Of a DNA stretch of 64,000 nt, positions 1 through 10,449 are shown one piece after another. The translations under genes and the position numbers were made by a program. Origin of the DNA: Triatoma infestans. Taxonomy: Eukaryota; Arthropoda; Insecta; Hemiptera; Reduviidae. Under the pieces are notes generated by a model, which saw only the letters and a program-made list of their open reading frames with translations, was not told where the DNA came from and searched no databases. The stretch is taken from NCBI GenBank assembly GCA_011037195.1, contig JAAEAF010004290.1, positions 1 through 64,000 on the forward strand, read 5' to 3'. Position 1 is the stretch's first letter. Each line of letters opens with the position of its first letter.

Positions 1-284
1 TGCTTGAAATATTCAACTCTTTGGAGCACAGTAAAAACAAAAAAAAATTCATTTAACAACAAATATGAGAGGTCAACTTCAAAACGATCCAACAGTTACC
101 ATATTTCAAGACAATTACTCGAACTCGGTAACGGCACTGCTCCTACAAATCCGGAAACGGGAAAAATCACCTTCCCATCTAATTTCTGCAACATTGTACA
201 TTCAAAAAAAGAATTAGTAGACAGGCTATTCCAAAGCATCGAAACAAATTATCAAAATCACGCATGGTTAAGCCTAAAAATCAA
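1..284 (+). pseudogene. Helitron helicase (Pif1-like) fragment, frameshifted
   Basis: The translation contains segments typical of the SF1 Pif1-like helicase of Helitrons: NMRGQLQNDPTVTIF in one frame (about 62-110), then LLELGNG and, around 165-270, FCNIVHSKKELVDRLF followed by NYQNHAWL in another. Helitron helicases normally carry these blocks in one continuous ORF, so at least two frameshifts are present. The fragment enters from the left window edge and stops just before a Helitron-type 3' end, so the last helicase motifs are deleted. The family call is strong; this copy cannot be functional as read. Confidence 0.8.
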
Positions 285-319
285 ACTGAGCCACAGCGAA
301 GCGTGGTCGGGTTAGCTAA
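285..319 (+). mobile_element. Helitron 3' terminus (hairpin plus CTAA)
   Basis: A GC-rich hairpin (CCACAGC, loop GAA, GCGTGG with one bulge, 291-306) is followed after about 9 nt by CTAA (316-319) and then T. Helitrons end in CTRR preceded by a short hairpin 10-12 nt upstream and insert between A and T, so this matches the expected right end. It lies directly downstream of the helicase remnant on the same strand, which supports a single internally deleted element. Confidence 0.75.
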
Positions 320-985
320 TTTATAATAAAAAATTATAATAATAGACTTTTGGCATGATTTAATATATGCAATATTTTTAATAATTTTATTAGAAACAGT
401 AACAATATTAAAAGAACAATAAGATATTTATTTTTTTTTTTTTTTTTACAATAAATAATTGACAAAATTATATTATTATCATAAATGATTAATGATATTA
501 CTTTGCAAAAGCTATATTATCAGATTGCATAACATTAGAAAGTTTATTATCATTCATTCACATTGTTCATTGTTCACTAATAATAAATTAACCTTGCGTT
601 AATTTATAAACTTAAATGATAAAAAACATCACAAATTAGTTTTTTAAATTAATTAATTAATTAATTGATAAAAAGAAATCACAAATCACATAAAAATAAT
701 TAGTAAAATTTTATTATAAGGAGTATTTATTTTTTTTTTAATAATATAGTAAAGTAGTCTAGTGTATTATATATATTTTACTAAAAGCAGCATTTGAGTT
801 TTTACTAGTGAAATCACTCCTGTAGATAGTAGAAGAATATTTTTAGTTTAGTTAATATAATGTGGTATAAATACGGTTGAACATATTTTGAACTGGTAGT
901 AGATAATATTTTTCCGCTCGATGTTTTTATCTCTTTCTAACCCATAATATACTATCTCACTCGGTTGGAGGTTGTTTGCCTTGGG
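320..985. other. AT-rich spacer, no gene seen
   Basis: Very AT-rich DNA with a T run at about 429-447 and a TTAA-rich tract near 645-665. No ORF with recognisable content and no terminal repeat was found. Confidence 0.6.
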
Positions 986-1265
986 CACAACACACACACA
1001 CATACACACACATACATACATACAAGTCTCAGTATTGAAAAGGGGAACAAGCGTACTATATAGGAGTTTGAGGAATGGTTGGGGAGGGGTAGTTGGTTGT
1101 TGTGTGATGTGTCAAGAGAGGGAGCATGGCGGCCAAAGATAATGAACATTTTACAAACACACACACACACACAAAGGTTTACTACAAACATAAGTAATAA
1201 TAAAACATATACAACAAACGCTATGACAATAAACTGCAGTTATATATATATATATATATATATAT
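986..1265. repeat. Microsatellite cluster (CA, CATA, TA)
   Basis: Three simple-sequence tracts: CA/CATA at 986-1024, CA at 1155-1174 and TA at 1240-1265. Between them is a more complex G-rich stretch at 1040-1135 containing CATGGCGGCC. The short ORFs here are translations of the simple repeats. Confidence 0.85.
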
Positions 1266-1739
1266 CAAGCTTTAAAAATAAAATAAATAGGGAAAAAAAT
1301 CACCGCTTCATTTTTTTAAACTAAACTTTTTATTTTTAAATTTCATTTTTTATATTATTTCATAGTTTATAGCTTCAATAAGTAATAATTCATAAAGAAA
1401 AATGTATTTTACCAAACTATAATGGAAAATTTTAAACAGTAATATTTAAATTTGCAGCTAAACATTATAACCTGAACGCAACAAATTACAAGATTTGTAA
1501 CTATCTCTAAAATAACTATTGAGAAACACGGTTGAATCACAAAAATATTATCGAAAAGTATTTCTTCTCAACATATTTTTATTATACAGCTGGCAGTTCT
1601 AATTTTAAGTATTCACTCCCCATTACTTTATTGTTTAGAATACGCTTTCACTGCAATATTCCTTTCCCCCACCAAGAGTATCTTTCTCATTCTATTACAA
1701 CGCTCTATTTCTTCAAACACAAAGATAGATACGTATAGA

Positions 1740-2360
1740 AAACACACTCACACAAAGTGAAAGAAAATACTCTTTCTCTCAATCACTCCCTCACACGTTC
1801 TCTCTCTCTCTCTCTCTTATTATGTCACATCACTCTCTCCTACTCAATCCACCACCCCACCCCCCCATTCTCATTCAATTCTAGGCTAAAACTATCGATC
1901 CTAACAACCGCGCCACAGTGGCGAGACTGAATTAGAAACAAGAAGCGCTTTCTAGCGGGACTATTATACAACTTGTATTATACGTACGAGCCACACGGGC
2001 CCACGTACTCTATATCGTGTTTTATACACTCTTCTCGCTCACTCACTTTATTCTCTCACTCTCTTTCCTCATCCCCCACACCCCCCCCCCACTAACACAC
2101 ACAACCACAACTCTGCACGTTCCGTCCCTACAGTATACCACTACTTCGTCTAGCCCTTTTTTTTAGCCTTCTACAACACATACTCACAGACATAGACCAG
2201 AATGCCCCTCTCTGTATACTATCACACTTGTACACGCACACACACATTCACGTAACTAACGTCATCTAATCTAAAACCACCTCACTACCATGTATACACA
2301 CACAGACACAGACACACACATTCTCTTTCTATTCTCTGTTTCTCTCTCTACAGAACTCTC
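1740..2360. repeat. Pyrimidine-rich low-complexity tract with a small GC-richer island
   Basis: Long runs of CT, CA and C-rich sequence, including a CT microsatellite at about 1800-1818 and C runs near 1856-1866 and 2080-2090. A GC-richer non-repetitive stretch lies at about 1895-2000. The tract gives an open frame (2290-2637) beginning in CA repeats, which I read as spurious. 1266-1739 upstream is plain AT-rich DNA. Confidence 0.6.
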
Positions 2361-2639
2361 AACAAACACACAACAACCTATTCGAGAACATACAGAGCCG
2401 TGCGGCAGAGAACTAAATTACAAAGTCAAATCTGATTTCCCCACTTCGCCTTACAAAAAAAGTAAAAAGACGACTGCTTTGTGTTTAGTATATATCCATC
2501 CCATCCATTCTGTTTGTTTCACTGTGGCATTTTTTTTTACTTTTTTTTACATGTCTTCACTCGGAATTCTTTTTCATTTTATTTTTAAAACACTACAAAT
2601 TTATTATACTATTCAATTTGAAAAATTTTTTTTTTAGAA

Positions 2640-3445
2640 AATTGTTCAATTTGTAATTTTTTAAAATTCAAATAGTATTACAAATTTTACTGCTTGAAAC
2701 GATTTTGATATTTATAACCATAATTCTTATTTAAGTGAGAATTGCATTCATTCTGATGTAATCGGCTCCATAGTGGTGATCGGATACTAAGATCGAGTAT
2801 CCTGATTAAATCGAGGGAAACTCCATTTTTATGAAATTTCAGACAGAACAAGGATAAAAACCAGCAATACGCTGAGATACAGTATGTGTCCCTAAACCGA
2901 AAAATTCCCCGCTATAAAAAATTAAGGCACTTGGGTTGTTTTATTTCAAATTTGCTCGAACACTGTTACAAAATTGAGGAAATCTAGAGCTGATAAATTG
3001 TATCATAATATGTATTTAATTTTATCATTATGGGGAACTAAACATGTGTTAATATAATTGTTTCAATTTTGTTAAAACAGTTCAAAAAAAAAAAAATAAT
3101 AATTGATTGTATTTGAATGTGTTTGTTTTATAAATATATTTCATTCCAGAGAATTATTGATTGTAGGTTACATAAAAATTTGGTCCATCGGGCCGGATCG
3201 AAGAAAAAGATTGCAAAAGTTTGCATAGAAATGGAAAACCAGACCGGAAGACTGCTGGGGTAGAATTTTTAGGAGCGTTTCTTTTTTTATGGGGAGATTG
3301 GCTTAAGAGCCAATGTGGCTTCGCATCATCACACATTCGGACACTCATTATGAATAATAATGTGCACAGTAAAAATTTTTATTTCTATAAATTCCTTATT
3401 TTAATAACCATGTAAAAGCGAAACCAAAAAAAAAAAGGTAACGTG
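2640..3445. other. Unassigned AT-rich DNA
   Basis: No recognisable gene or transposon end. Short open frames at 3154-3415 overlap on both strands and show no family resemblance. Confidence 0.5.
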
Positions 3446-3455
3446 TAAATTCGGG

Positions 3456-4454
3456 TAACAGCCTTTAAAAGGCTGTTAGGGGTTGTCCGCTCGACATCGG
3501 CTTTTGTTGTTAGGCTGGAAACAGGGAATTATTCGATGGAGAGAGATGTGCTGAAGGCAGTTCTGCTGTGGTTGAGACATCTGGAAAACATGGACAACAC
3601 AAGACTGTCAAAAATATTTTTCAGAAAGCTATTACAAAATTCACAACCGTGCGGGCTGTGAAACAAAATACAATTGGATATCTCAGGCCGCGGAGCTCTT
3701 TAATATCACTGGTTGCTCCCAACTCATAGACCTGAATTGTCGGGAGTCACTCACAAAGAGTAAAATTTTATCAGGTGGCAGAATCTTATTTAAGAGGAAA
3801 AGACCTGGAAATTCTCTCGCAGTCTGGGTTCAGTCAGTTTTATAGTGGCGGCATGTTGAATGAGGGCCCTCAACCATATTTTTTATTACAAGATGTTTCA
3901 TTCAGGGTAATACGTTTATTCGCTCAAATAAGGCTGGCCGGAAAACACATAATGAAATTCTCAACGAAAGGAAATAGCGTGATAATTATCAGCGATCGCA
4001 AATGCCCCGCTTGCGAACTTGATGCCCCGGAGGATGTAGTGCATCTACTACTGCAGTGCCCTAAATATAATGAATACAGAAAGCTACTTTCTACCCCACT
4101 GACCGGTCAACACTGTGAAAAAATCCAAATAATCTTAACCAGACAAAATAAACAAGATTCTGCAGATTGTACAATATATTTTCTGGCATACTTACTTTAA
4201 GAGACCAGCATGTGAGTGAACAGAATGTATGAGGTATTATGTATGGCTGGTGTAATGGATGACTGATAGTTGTAAAAATAATATCACAATTATAAGAAGT
4301 AAATCCTTTTGTAAATACTTTTTGTAATGTTTAAGTTTAGAATGTAATTGATGTTACTATTTTCAATAATTTTGTCAATGCAATATTATGCTTATAAATA
4401 CTACTCTTGTAACCATCGGTAGCTGAATACAATAAATAAATATATATATATATA
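3456..4454 (+). mobile_element. 5'-truncated non-LTR retrotransposon with target-site duplication
   Basis: The insertion is bounded by an exact 10-bp direct repeat, taaattcggg, at 3446-3455 and 4455-4464. The right end is a TA-rich tail (aataaataaa followed by TA repeats, 4431-4454), typical of a LINE 3' end. Inside are post-reverse-transcriptase coding remnants: one frame beginning near 3536, then a longer frame from 3768. The reverse transcriptase itself is absent, so this is a classic 5'-truncated copy. The clade is not certain; CR1/Jockey-like groups fit. Confidence 0.8.
3768..4200 (+). pseudogene. LINE ORF2 C-terminal fragment with CCHC-like knuckle
   Basis: An open frame of about 141 residues ends at 4200. 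It contains CPACELDAPEDVVHLLLQCP (about 4003-4062), the C-x2-C...H...C cysteine-histidine motif found after the reverse transcriptase in many LINE ORF2 proteins. No RT or endonuclease domain is present. The upstream 3536-3660 frame (MERDVLKAVLLWL...) looks like the preceding part of the same protein, separated by a stop and a frameshift. Confidence 0.7.
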
Positions 4455-4464
4455 TAAATTCGGG

Positions 4465-5220
4465 GAATAGGTGTACCGTATAGAATTTTCCCAAAACTAC
4501 GTCAGTTTTTTTTTTAACAAAGACAGATTTGAAGTTGAACTTTAAATTAAAAATGGATATGATAGATGATGAATAATTATAGAGAAACCAAAGTTCAAAA
4601 ATAAACAATTAACGAATTAAAAGGAACAGGAAGTTAAAAAAAATCAGTAGATTACTTAATCTATTACTCATACAAAGAACATGACGCATATCTAGGAACT
4701 GATAAATATTCTTGAACAACCAATCAACAATATAAGTACACTAATAATAATAATTACTTGTAGGAATTTGTTAAGAATATAAACTTTATAGTCTAGTTAA
4801 AGTGAAAAATATAATTTATAATCAAATAAAACATATTTTTAACAATTATAAAAACAAATTGAAACAATAAAAAAAAGAATACGTCGCATATTAGTAGCCT
4901 ACTAGAAACATTATCTGGCCATTTTTCTAATATATTAAAACATATAAACATGAACAGACCAGTAAAGTAATTAAAAGTAAAAACTGGCAATAAAAATAAC
5001 CATTCATTTAAAAAAAAAAAAAATCCGTTAACTGAAAGTGAAATAGATTTATATCACTAATACGTATTTATAGGATTATAACTGTATTGTTTGATTATAA
5101 CAGATAAAAACTAATTCATTATGTTAGGAACAATAGCTTTTTCATTGGATCTAAGAACAATTTAAGTAACAAAAATTTCTTTTCAAAACTTAAAGACTCT
5201 TATGGACAAATAAGCCAAGA
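4465..5220. other. AT-rich spacer, no gene seen
   Basis: AT-rich DNA with a poly-A tract at 5010-5024. Open frames on the minus strand (4375-4990) are low-complexity F/I/Y-rich translations without family features. Confidence 0.55.
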
Positions 5221-5239
5221 ATGGTGTCTACAAAATTAA

Positions 5240-5460
5240 AAGCAGCTGCAAATCTTTTTATATTGGGCAAACCGGTAGGCCCATCAATACAAGATTAAAA
5301 GAACATCTCATCACTTTCAGGAATAATTCTGAGTAAAGATAAAAGTCACGTTATTTATAATTGGATAAAAACGAAGTGCAGAATTTCTACACTAGGCAGA
5401 CAAAGAACCGAAACTGGCTTTAATATTATAAAATTATGAAGTGTGACATTTCAGACAAAG
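5240..5460 (+). pseudogene. Penelope-like element GIY-YIG endonuclease remnant
   Basis: Beginning near 5253 the plus strand reads SFYIGQTGRPINTRLKEH. This is the diagnostic core of the GIY-YIG endonuclease that Penelope-like retroelements carry C-terminal to their reverse transcriptase: YIG, QTGR and the catalytic-region R...EH. After a frameshift near 5330 a second frame continues with SHVIYNWIKTK, matching the H...W segment downstream in the family. No reverse transcriptase was found upstream, so only the 3' part of an element remains. This supports PLE activity in the lineage and gives context for the ribozyme-bearing units elsewhere. Confidence 0.8.
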
Positions 5461-5879
5461 GAAACCTCTTAAATCAGACAATAAACTTTTTGATACAACC
5501 CCTGTTTTCAATATTTTAAAGAACTCCAACAACAATGACATTAAAAGTATAAAATTAATAGAAATTTTAATTTGAAACTTATATCCGCTTTAATATAAAA
5601 AACCTAAATTTATTATTTACCTATTTATAATATTATTATAATAATTTTAAAAGTTATATGTTATATATAATGTATGACATTGAGGTCAAAATAGAGTTAG
5701 TGGTTTTATGTTATAGAAAGTGCAGGTTATAATACTATAAGCATATAATATTAGGTTATATATCTATTTCACTTGCAGGTAATGGTCGGCTTTTCTAAAA
5801 ATGAATGATTATTTTTACAGCCACTTTTTAGTTTTAATTAGTTTACTTTTTGTCTCTAATTAACTTCATGCTTTTCCCG

Positions 5880-6325
5880 CAAGGAGTATTTGTTGCATGC
5901 GGTTACTTGGTGAGTAGTGACCCCTCGGGTTAGCACAGCTCAGTACTCCATGCACTTCGACAGAATAGTACACACGTGAACTTAAACTATATACACTCTA
6001 CACTTTAAAGACAAGGACAAACACAGTATATACAAACTAGGATCTCCGTCCCTAGTTAATTGGCGTAAGCCAAGAGAGAAGGAAGGGATTAGCTCAGTGG
6101 TAGCACGTTGGAATAGCAAAGCGGAGGTCCCGGGTTCGAATCCAGCATGCTACCCTTAGATTTTCTCTTCCTAGGAGCGTCTACAACTCACTGTATGGTG
6201 ATGAGCAGTGTTGTCTATAGCTAGAGAACACTGCTTGGAGGCCGACAGTGCACGGAGAAGGCTCCGGGAGGCACAATACATCTTTCAGGTCGCAGTGCGA
6301 TAATCCCCAACAACAATCTACAAAC
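5880..6325 (+). repeat. Composite repeat containing a tRNA-SINE core
   Basis: The whole stretch is matched in reverse complement at 40480-40885. The match covers about 200 bp upstream of the SINE core (attacttgg, tacacactctacattt and gacaaggacaaacaca type blocks) and about 25 bp after it (gcaataatcccc). Other SINE copies in the window lack these flanks, so this is a longer subfamily or a SINE embedded in another dispersed repeat. Confidence 0.75.
6081..6300 (+). repeat. tRNA-derived SINE
   Basis: The 5' part is tRNA-like: an A-box-like ttagctcagtggtagcac at 6089-6106 and a B-box-like gggttcgaatcc at 6133-6144. The SINE body follows (cctaggagc..ctacaactcac, then aacactg..ggaggcc and cagtgcac). 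These are internal RNA polymerase III promoter elements. Further copies with the same body occur at 12053, 38609 (minus), 38954, 40535 (minus) and 59178 (minus). Confidence 0.85.
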
Positions 6326-7109
6326 TTCTTCATGTTTGTATATTTTCACCTTGGAAAAACTGCCCAGATGATGTCTCAAATTTCAACCGAAACCAGTCGC
6401 TGAAATAAACACCATATAAAATTATGTTTTAGCGAAGAATTGACATAAAGAAAGCCCATTACGCATTTATTGACACAACTTTATCCAAACTTACGTGGTA
6501 GCGTGAGAGATTTTTCCCATGATATCTGCCGCTATAGCATCCTACTGTTTATTCAATTATGATTTAATAAGTAAGAAAGACGACTCCTCCAAACCGGCTG
6601 GATTACCCCCAATATAGCAGCTTCTCTCAGGAAGAAAATTTAGAGTGAAAACACTCACAAGTCTATCTCTTAATGCTTCTAATACATTTATTATATAGAG
6701 TGATAATTTTTATTTTTAAACTACAAATTTTACTCGTTTGATCTTTTTCAAAATAGAGGTAGTGAGTGGGAGACAAGTATCTACCCAGGCAGGTAGTAGA
6801 AGTGTATTCCATTATTCTCCAGTAGACAGCGCCATCAACAACAACAAAGCAAATAACATTTAAAATTTAACCCAAAAAAATCCGTAGAACTTTCTAATTT
6901 AAAACTATCACTTTATTTGGGATAAATATTTCAAAAATGGAAAGTAATAATACGTTTATATCTGAGCAGTTAGCATACCAAGTTTAAAGAAAATCGCTAA
7001 TGTCTTTTTCAAGAAAATTAAAAAAAAAAAACTATTTTAACAATGCTTTTAATGCATCTTAGTATTACGTAGTGGTAGAATCATGCATTGTACTGAAGTA
7101 GTATTTTAG

Positions 7110-7340
7110 AGGAAGACTGTTCCCCCAGAAACCCTCAAAAAATACATTTTCTTGGAAAAAAATGTTGCGAATAAAAGTGATAGATATTTATGCATGTTGA
7201 TAGCACACAAAGTTTAAATGAAATCTTTGAACTGTTTCTGAAAAAAAATTACGAAAAAACTGGGAGTACCATTCAGTAATGTTACACTCCTGGTTGATGG
7301 ATTTTGACCGAAACTTCGTGTCAGATGCGACTTTTGTCTT
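7110..7340 (+). repeat. Unclassified dispersed repeat, copy 1
   Basis: Shares ordered blocks with 14260-14480, 19290-19400 and 47290-47510: a 'ccctaagaaa..' start, aatgtttcaaataaaagt-like text, an (a/c)agtttaaagaaaatc block, gaaaaaatcgcgaaaaactg-like text, then tggattttgaccgaaa. A second agtttaaagaaaatc block lies just upstream (6970-6995). No ORF or terminal repeats were recognised, so the class is unknown. The flanking 6450-7110 is otherwise AT-rich and unassigned. Confidence 0.55.
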
Positions 7341-7424
7341 TCCTAGAATTTTTTTCCGTTTTCTTTTTGAGATATTTTATTACACTCACAGGACATTTGT
7401 TAAAAATTTATTTTTGTCCTCAAA

Positions 7425-8416
7425 CAGTGCCCGCTCTAGAGGCGGGCAACCTGGACATTTGTCCGGAACACCAATTTGGCTATTAAGTGTGACAAAACTA
7501 TTGATGTGTTAAATACTCAATTAATAGAAAATTTCACATATCTATTTTTTTCGTTCGCTAAAAAAATGAGCTGCGTATTTATATTGTTTATGTCTAAAAG
7601 CTAAAAATAATGTCTTTTTTTAAATCTGTATTACATATATACAATGAGTAAATAGGATGTTGAATAATGAAACTGTAGGCTGTGAGAAGGCAGGAGGAGA
7701 GAAACTACCCAGCGGTAGCACTCTCTACGGGATACCAGTAGCACTGATCAGTCCCGAAGGAAATCTCGAGGCCACTGGCGATTCAAACGGCGAGGTGGAT
7801 TGTCAGGGATGGTAGTGGAGGCTAGAGATTGTACAAAGGGATTAGAGCAAAAGGCGACAGTAGTATGCAGTTTATGATATTTTGTCTTGGCAAGTTGTTG
7901 TACGAAAGGGATGTTGAGGTCATTATGGAGCGTAAAGTTTGAGACGTAGAAAGGAGCATCAACTATCTGTCGAAGTAGCTTAGATTGGAATGTCTGAATG
8001 GTACGTAAGTTTGTAGGTTTAGCTGAACCACACAATTCAAGTCCGTAGTCCAAATTGGTTTGTTTATAGAAATATATATCAGTCTTTTGAGTTCTGTAGG
8101 TAATTTGGATCGTCTTCCAATAAGTCTGTAAAGAAGTTTGGCCCTTTTAGTCAGTGCTTGTCTTTTAAGTCTTGTGTCCCGCTAAAAATACTTAACACTA
8201 TTATTGAAAAATTAACGCAGAATCTGTAAAGGACGATGCTTGAACTTGTGTGAATACGTATATACTTCTCTGAAAAGAATATCATTAGCACGCGAGCAGT
8301 ACGCTGCTTCAGCTTGTGTTTAAACTTCCATAGACTTGCTTAGATATATATATACTCTTAAGAGGTAACAATTTGTCCTTTTGTCCAGGGCGACGTAACA
8401 GCTAGAGCGAGCGCTG
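7425..8416. mobile_element. hAT-like MITE, interrupted by a LINE insertion
   Basis: The ends are inverted repeats: CAGTGCCCGCTCTAG at the left and CTAGAGCGAGCGCTG at the right. The element is about 410 bp without the LINE at 7610-8180. A second, uninterrupted copy lies at 57959-58363. The CAGNG start and the ~8-bp near-duplication of flanks at the second copy suggest the hAT superfamily. No transposase is encoded, so the element is non-autonomous. Here the flanks tcctcaaa and cctcagag are only loosely similar. Confidence 0.75.
7610..8180 (-). mobile_element. 5'-truncated Jockey-like LINE inserted in the MITE
   Basis: An exact 10-bp target-site duplication gctaaaaata lies at 7600-7609 and 8181-8190, and a poly-A tail appears as a T run at about 7614-7621. 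The minus-strand frame 7748-8053 encodes the post-RT tail of Jockey-clade ORF2, with YGLELCGSAKPTNLRTIQ, then RQIVDAPFYVSNFTLH and RRLNRQWPRD. The segment before it (8055-8175) continues the protein in another frame. Insertion is later than the MITE because the MITE sequence resumes exactly after the duplication. Confidence 0.85.
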
Positions 8417-9180
8417 CCTCAGAGGACCTCAAAACATGCATTTCCGGCGATAACTCGATTTGACACGATCACAGAACTTAGTACAAAGTACCGATGGTAA
8501 GAGGAATTGAAGATCATTAATGCTTTCCCATAACTGAGGACCTAAACACGATGTCTGCATGGGAGAGTTGTAACTTTACTTTAGGCTTGCTTTTATGCTG
8601 CTAGGTTTAATTAGCCCTCACGACCAAACAAAATGTAGGGGTCCTACATTTGTAGCGGTACTAGGTTTAATCGTCCTAGTACGAACGAAATGTTCAGCGG
8701 AAGTCTTAGGTAAAGGGTAGTTACAAATCTAGACCTATTGATTAGATAAGTTTAAGTGCACTGTATTTCTTTATAATAAAAAATGTAGTTAAATGCGTAG
8801 GTGAATAATGAAGCTTACCTATCTATCTTCTTGTTCGCAATTGGTCATGTAACTCGAGCAGAAGGATATTAAGGATAGGTCAAAGGTATAGTGGAAGGAA
8901 CTTGGATGTTACCTTGTTCACAACCTGTCTCCATAGCGGGCGAAGGTATAGGTAGCGAAAGAAATTAACATCTCTCTCTTTGTCACAAAGACAAATTAAC
9001 ATCAGGTTAAATAAGGCCAGCTGATGCAAAATCGCTGGCGTATATAGTTTTGTACCACACTACAACTGTTTACAAATGTGCGAGTTCGTATACCTTCTTT
9101 AAATACGAGTTATATTACGAGATATATAGATAGATAGATGTCAAAAAAGAAAAGTTTCGATCATTTACAAAGGTACTCGA
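8417..9180. other. Unassigned intergenic DNA
   Basis: No ORF or terminal repeat recognised. A short local repeat is visible: 'ctaggtttaat..cc..acgaac/accaaac' at about 8600-8635 and 8660-8690. Confidence 0.45.
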
Positions 9181-9185
9181 GTATG

Positions 9186-9775
9186 GATTAATAATTTTTA
9201 TTTAGTAAATATTTTTTAATTTTCTTTTTAAATTTATTTTTTGATAGGCTCACCTGAAGCAAAGACTCAAGCAAACAATTATAGACTTTAGCGGCCATAT
9301 ATAGTGGGCTTTTTCCAACTTTTGAAGTCCGATGTGCACGGACCTTCAATAAGTTGTTTTGCCTTGTCGTAATGTTCTGTAGTTCCCCTCTACGCCGAAA
9401 CATATTTAGATGTTCTAGTACCAACTTGGCATATTTAAGGATATAACAGCTGGGTAATGTTAGATAGCCTAATCGCGTAAATAGTTCGCGACAACTTGTA
9501 TCCTTTCTAGTATTGTACATTATTCTAACTACCTTCTTCTGATATTTAAACACATTCACCGCTAGTGGCGCGCTTCCCCACAACATTATGCCATAAGTCA
9601 TGACTGAATGGAACAGCGCAGTCCTTCAATGGTCAGTACGTCAGTCAGTCGTCTCATCGAATAACACAGTCTACTTAATTTCTCACATTTTTCCTCAATT
9701 AAGGCACCATAATTTAATTTAGTATCTAGTATTTATACCTAGATAGCGCACCTATGAAGAACCAAAGACTTATAG
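9186..9775 (-). mobile_element. LINE ORF2 C-terminal fragment (CR1/Jockey-like group)
   Basis: The minus-strand frame 9188-9601 encodes YGIMLWGSAP...YQKKVVRIMYN...SCRELFTRLGYLTLPSCYI...KSPLYMAAKVYN, the characteristic region after the reverse transcriptase in arthropod LINEs. Upstream on the minus strand the protein continues in other frames (KLSRLCYSMRRLTDV near 9630-9690; VRYLG near 9740-9755), so at least two frameshifts are present. RT catalytic motifs are missing. A TAGA-rich stretch near 9122-9140 may be the degraded tail. Confidence 0.75.
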
Positions 9776-10004
9776 TTTCTTAATAAAGAAAGAAAAACAA
9801 AATGGGACACTCAGTTTTTTCATTAATAAATGTATTGCAACAATCTATTTTTAATATAATTCGCTACCTAAATAATATATTTTAAAGTTAATTTTATACA
9901 CTAACTCTTGATTTGGATTGATGTAGAAAATAAATGAAAAATAATGGAAAAATTAAAAATCTTACAAAAAAAGTGTTAACTATTTCAATTTTTCTCACCT
10001 TCTA

Positions 10005-10305
10005 GTATTTGATATTGCCTTCTCGGGCAATTCTTCTCGTAGGGCAACGCGGAGTGTTGCAGAGTTGTTGGAGGCTGATCACCAGCTCTTTAGCGTATCC
10101 CGTAGATGTCCTGTAGGATTCATGTCCGGAGAACGTGCAGGCCAGGCTAATTGATCACTTTATACCGATTTTCTCCATGAAGCGAGTGAGTGGTAGGTCT
10201 AGCTGTGTGGTGTCTGGCGTTATCATGCATTAACACGAAAGTGTCCCCATTGAATGGACCACTGAACTGCCTGTAGAAGAACTTTATCAACCTACCTAGC
10301 AACCA
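10005..10305 (-). pseudogene. Tc1-like transposase relic
   Basis: Read on the minus strand, one frame gives TFVLMHDNARHHTA (about 10205-10250), the second catalytic-Asp motif of Tc1/mariner DDE transposases. After a frameshift another gives PARSPDMNPTGHLRDTLKSW (about 10075-10135), the third catalytic motif. In active Tc1 proteins the sequence after SPDMNP reads I/L-E-H-L; here the catalytic Glu position is Gly. N-terminal DNA-binding domains were not found. The copy is therefore dead by frameshift and active-site loss. Confidence 0.8.
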
Positions 10306-10449
10306 TAATTACGCAATTTTAAACAATTTTACATTTTAAATAATTAACTCGGTGAGGGCCCTTAAACTTATCTCACTCCGCACTATAATTGATTGTCGTT
10401 GAAAAGGAGCACTTTCGCTAATAGTACATTGAGGGAAGCTCGCCTACTG

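Noticed and set aside
1140..1320. Promoter of a host gene suggested by CATGGCGGCC near 1124
   Set aside because: No exon or conserved coding sequence nearby; the motif alone is too short.
2290..2637. 115-codon plus-strand ORF
   Set aside because: Begins in CA repeats and runs into poly-pyrimidine and T-rich DNA; composition explains the open frame.
6081..6160. Functional tRNA gene
   Set aside because: A and B boxes are present, but the cloverleaf cannot be completed and the sequence continues into a repeated SINE body.
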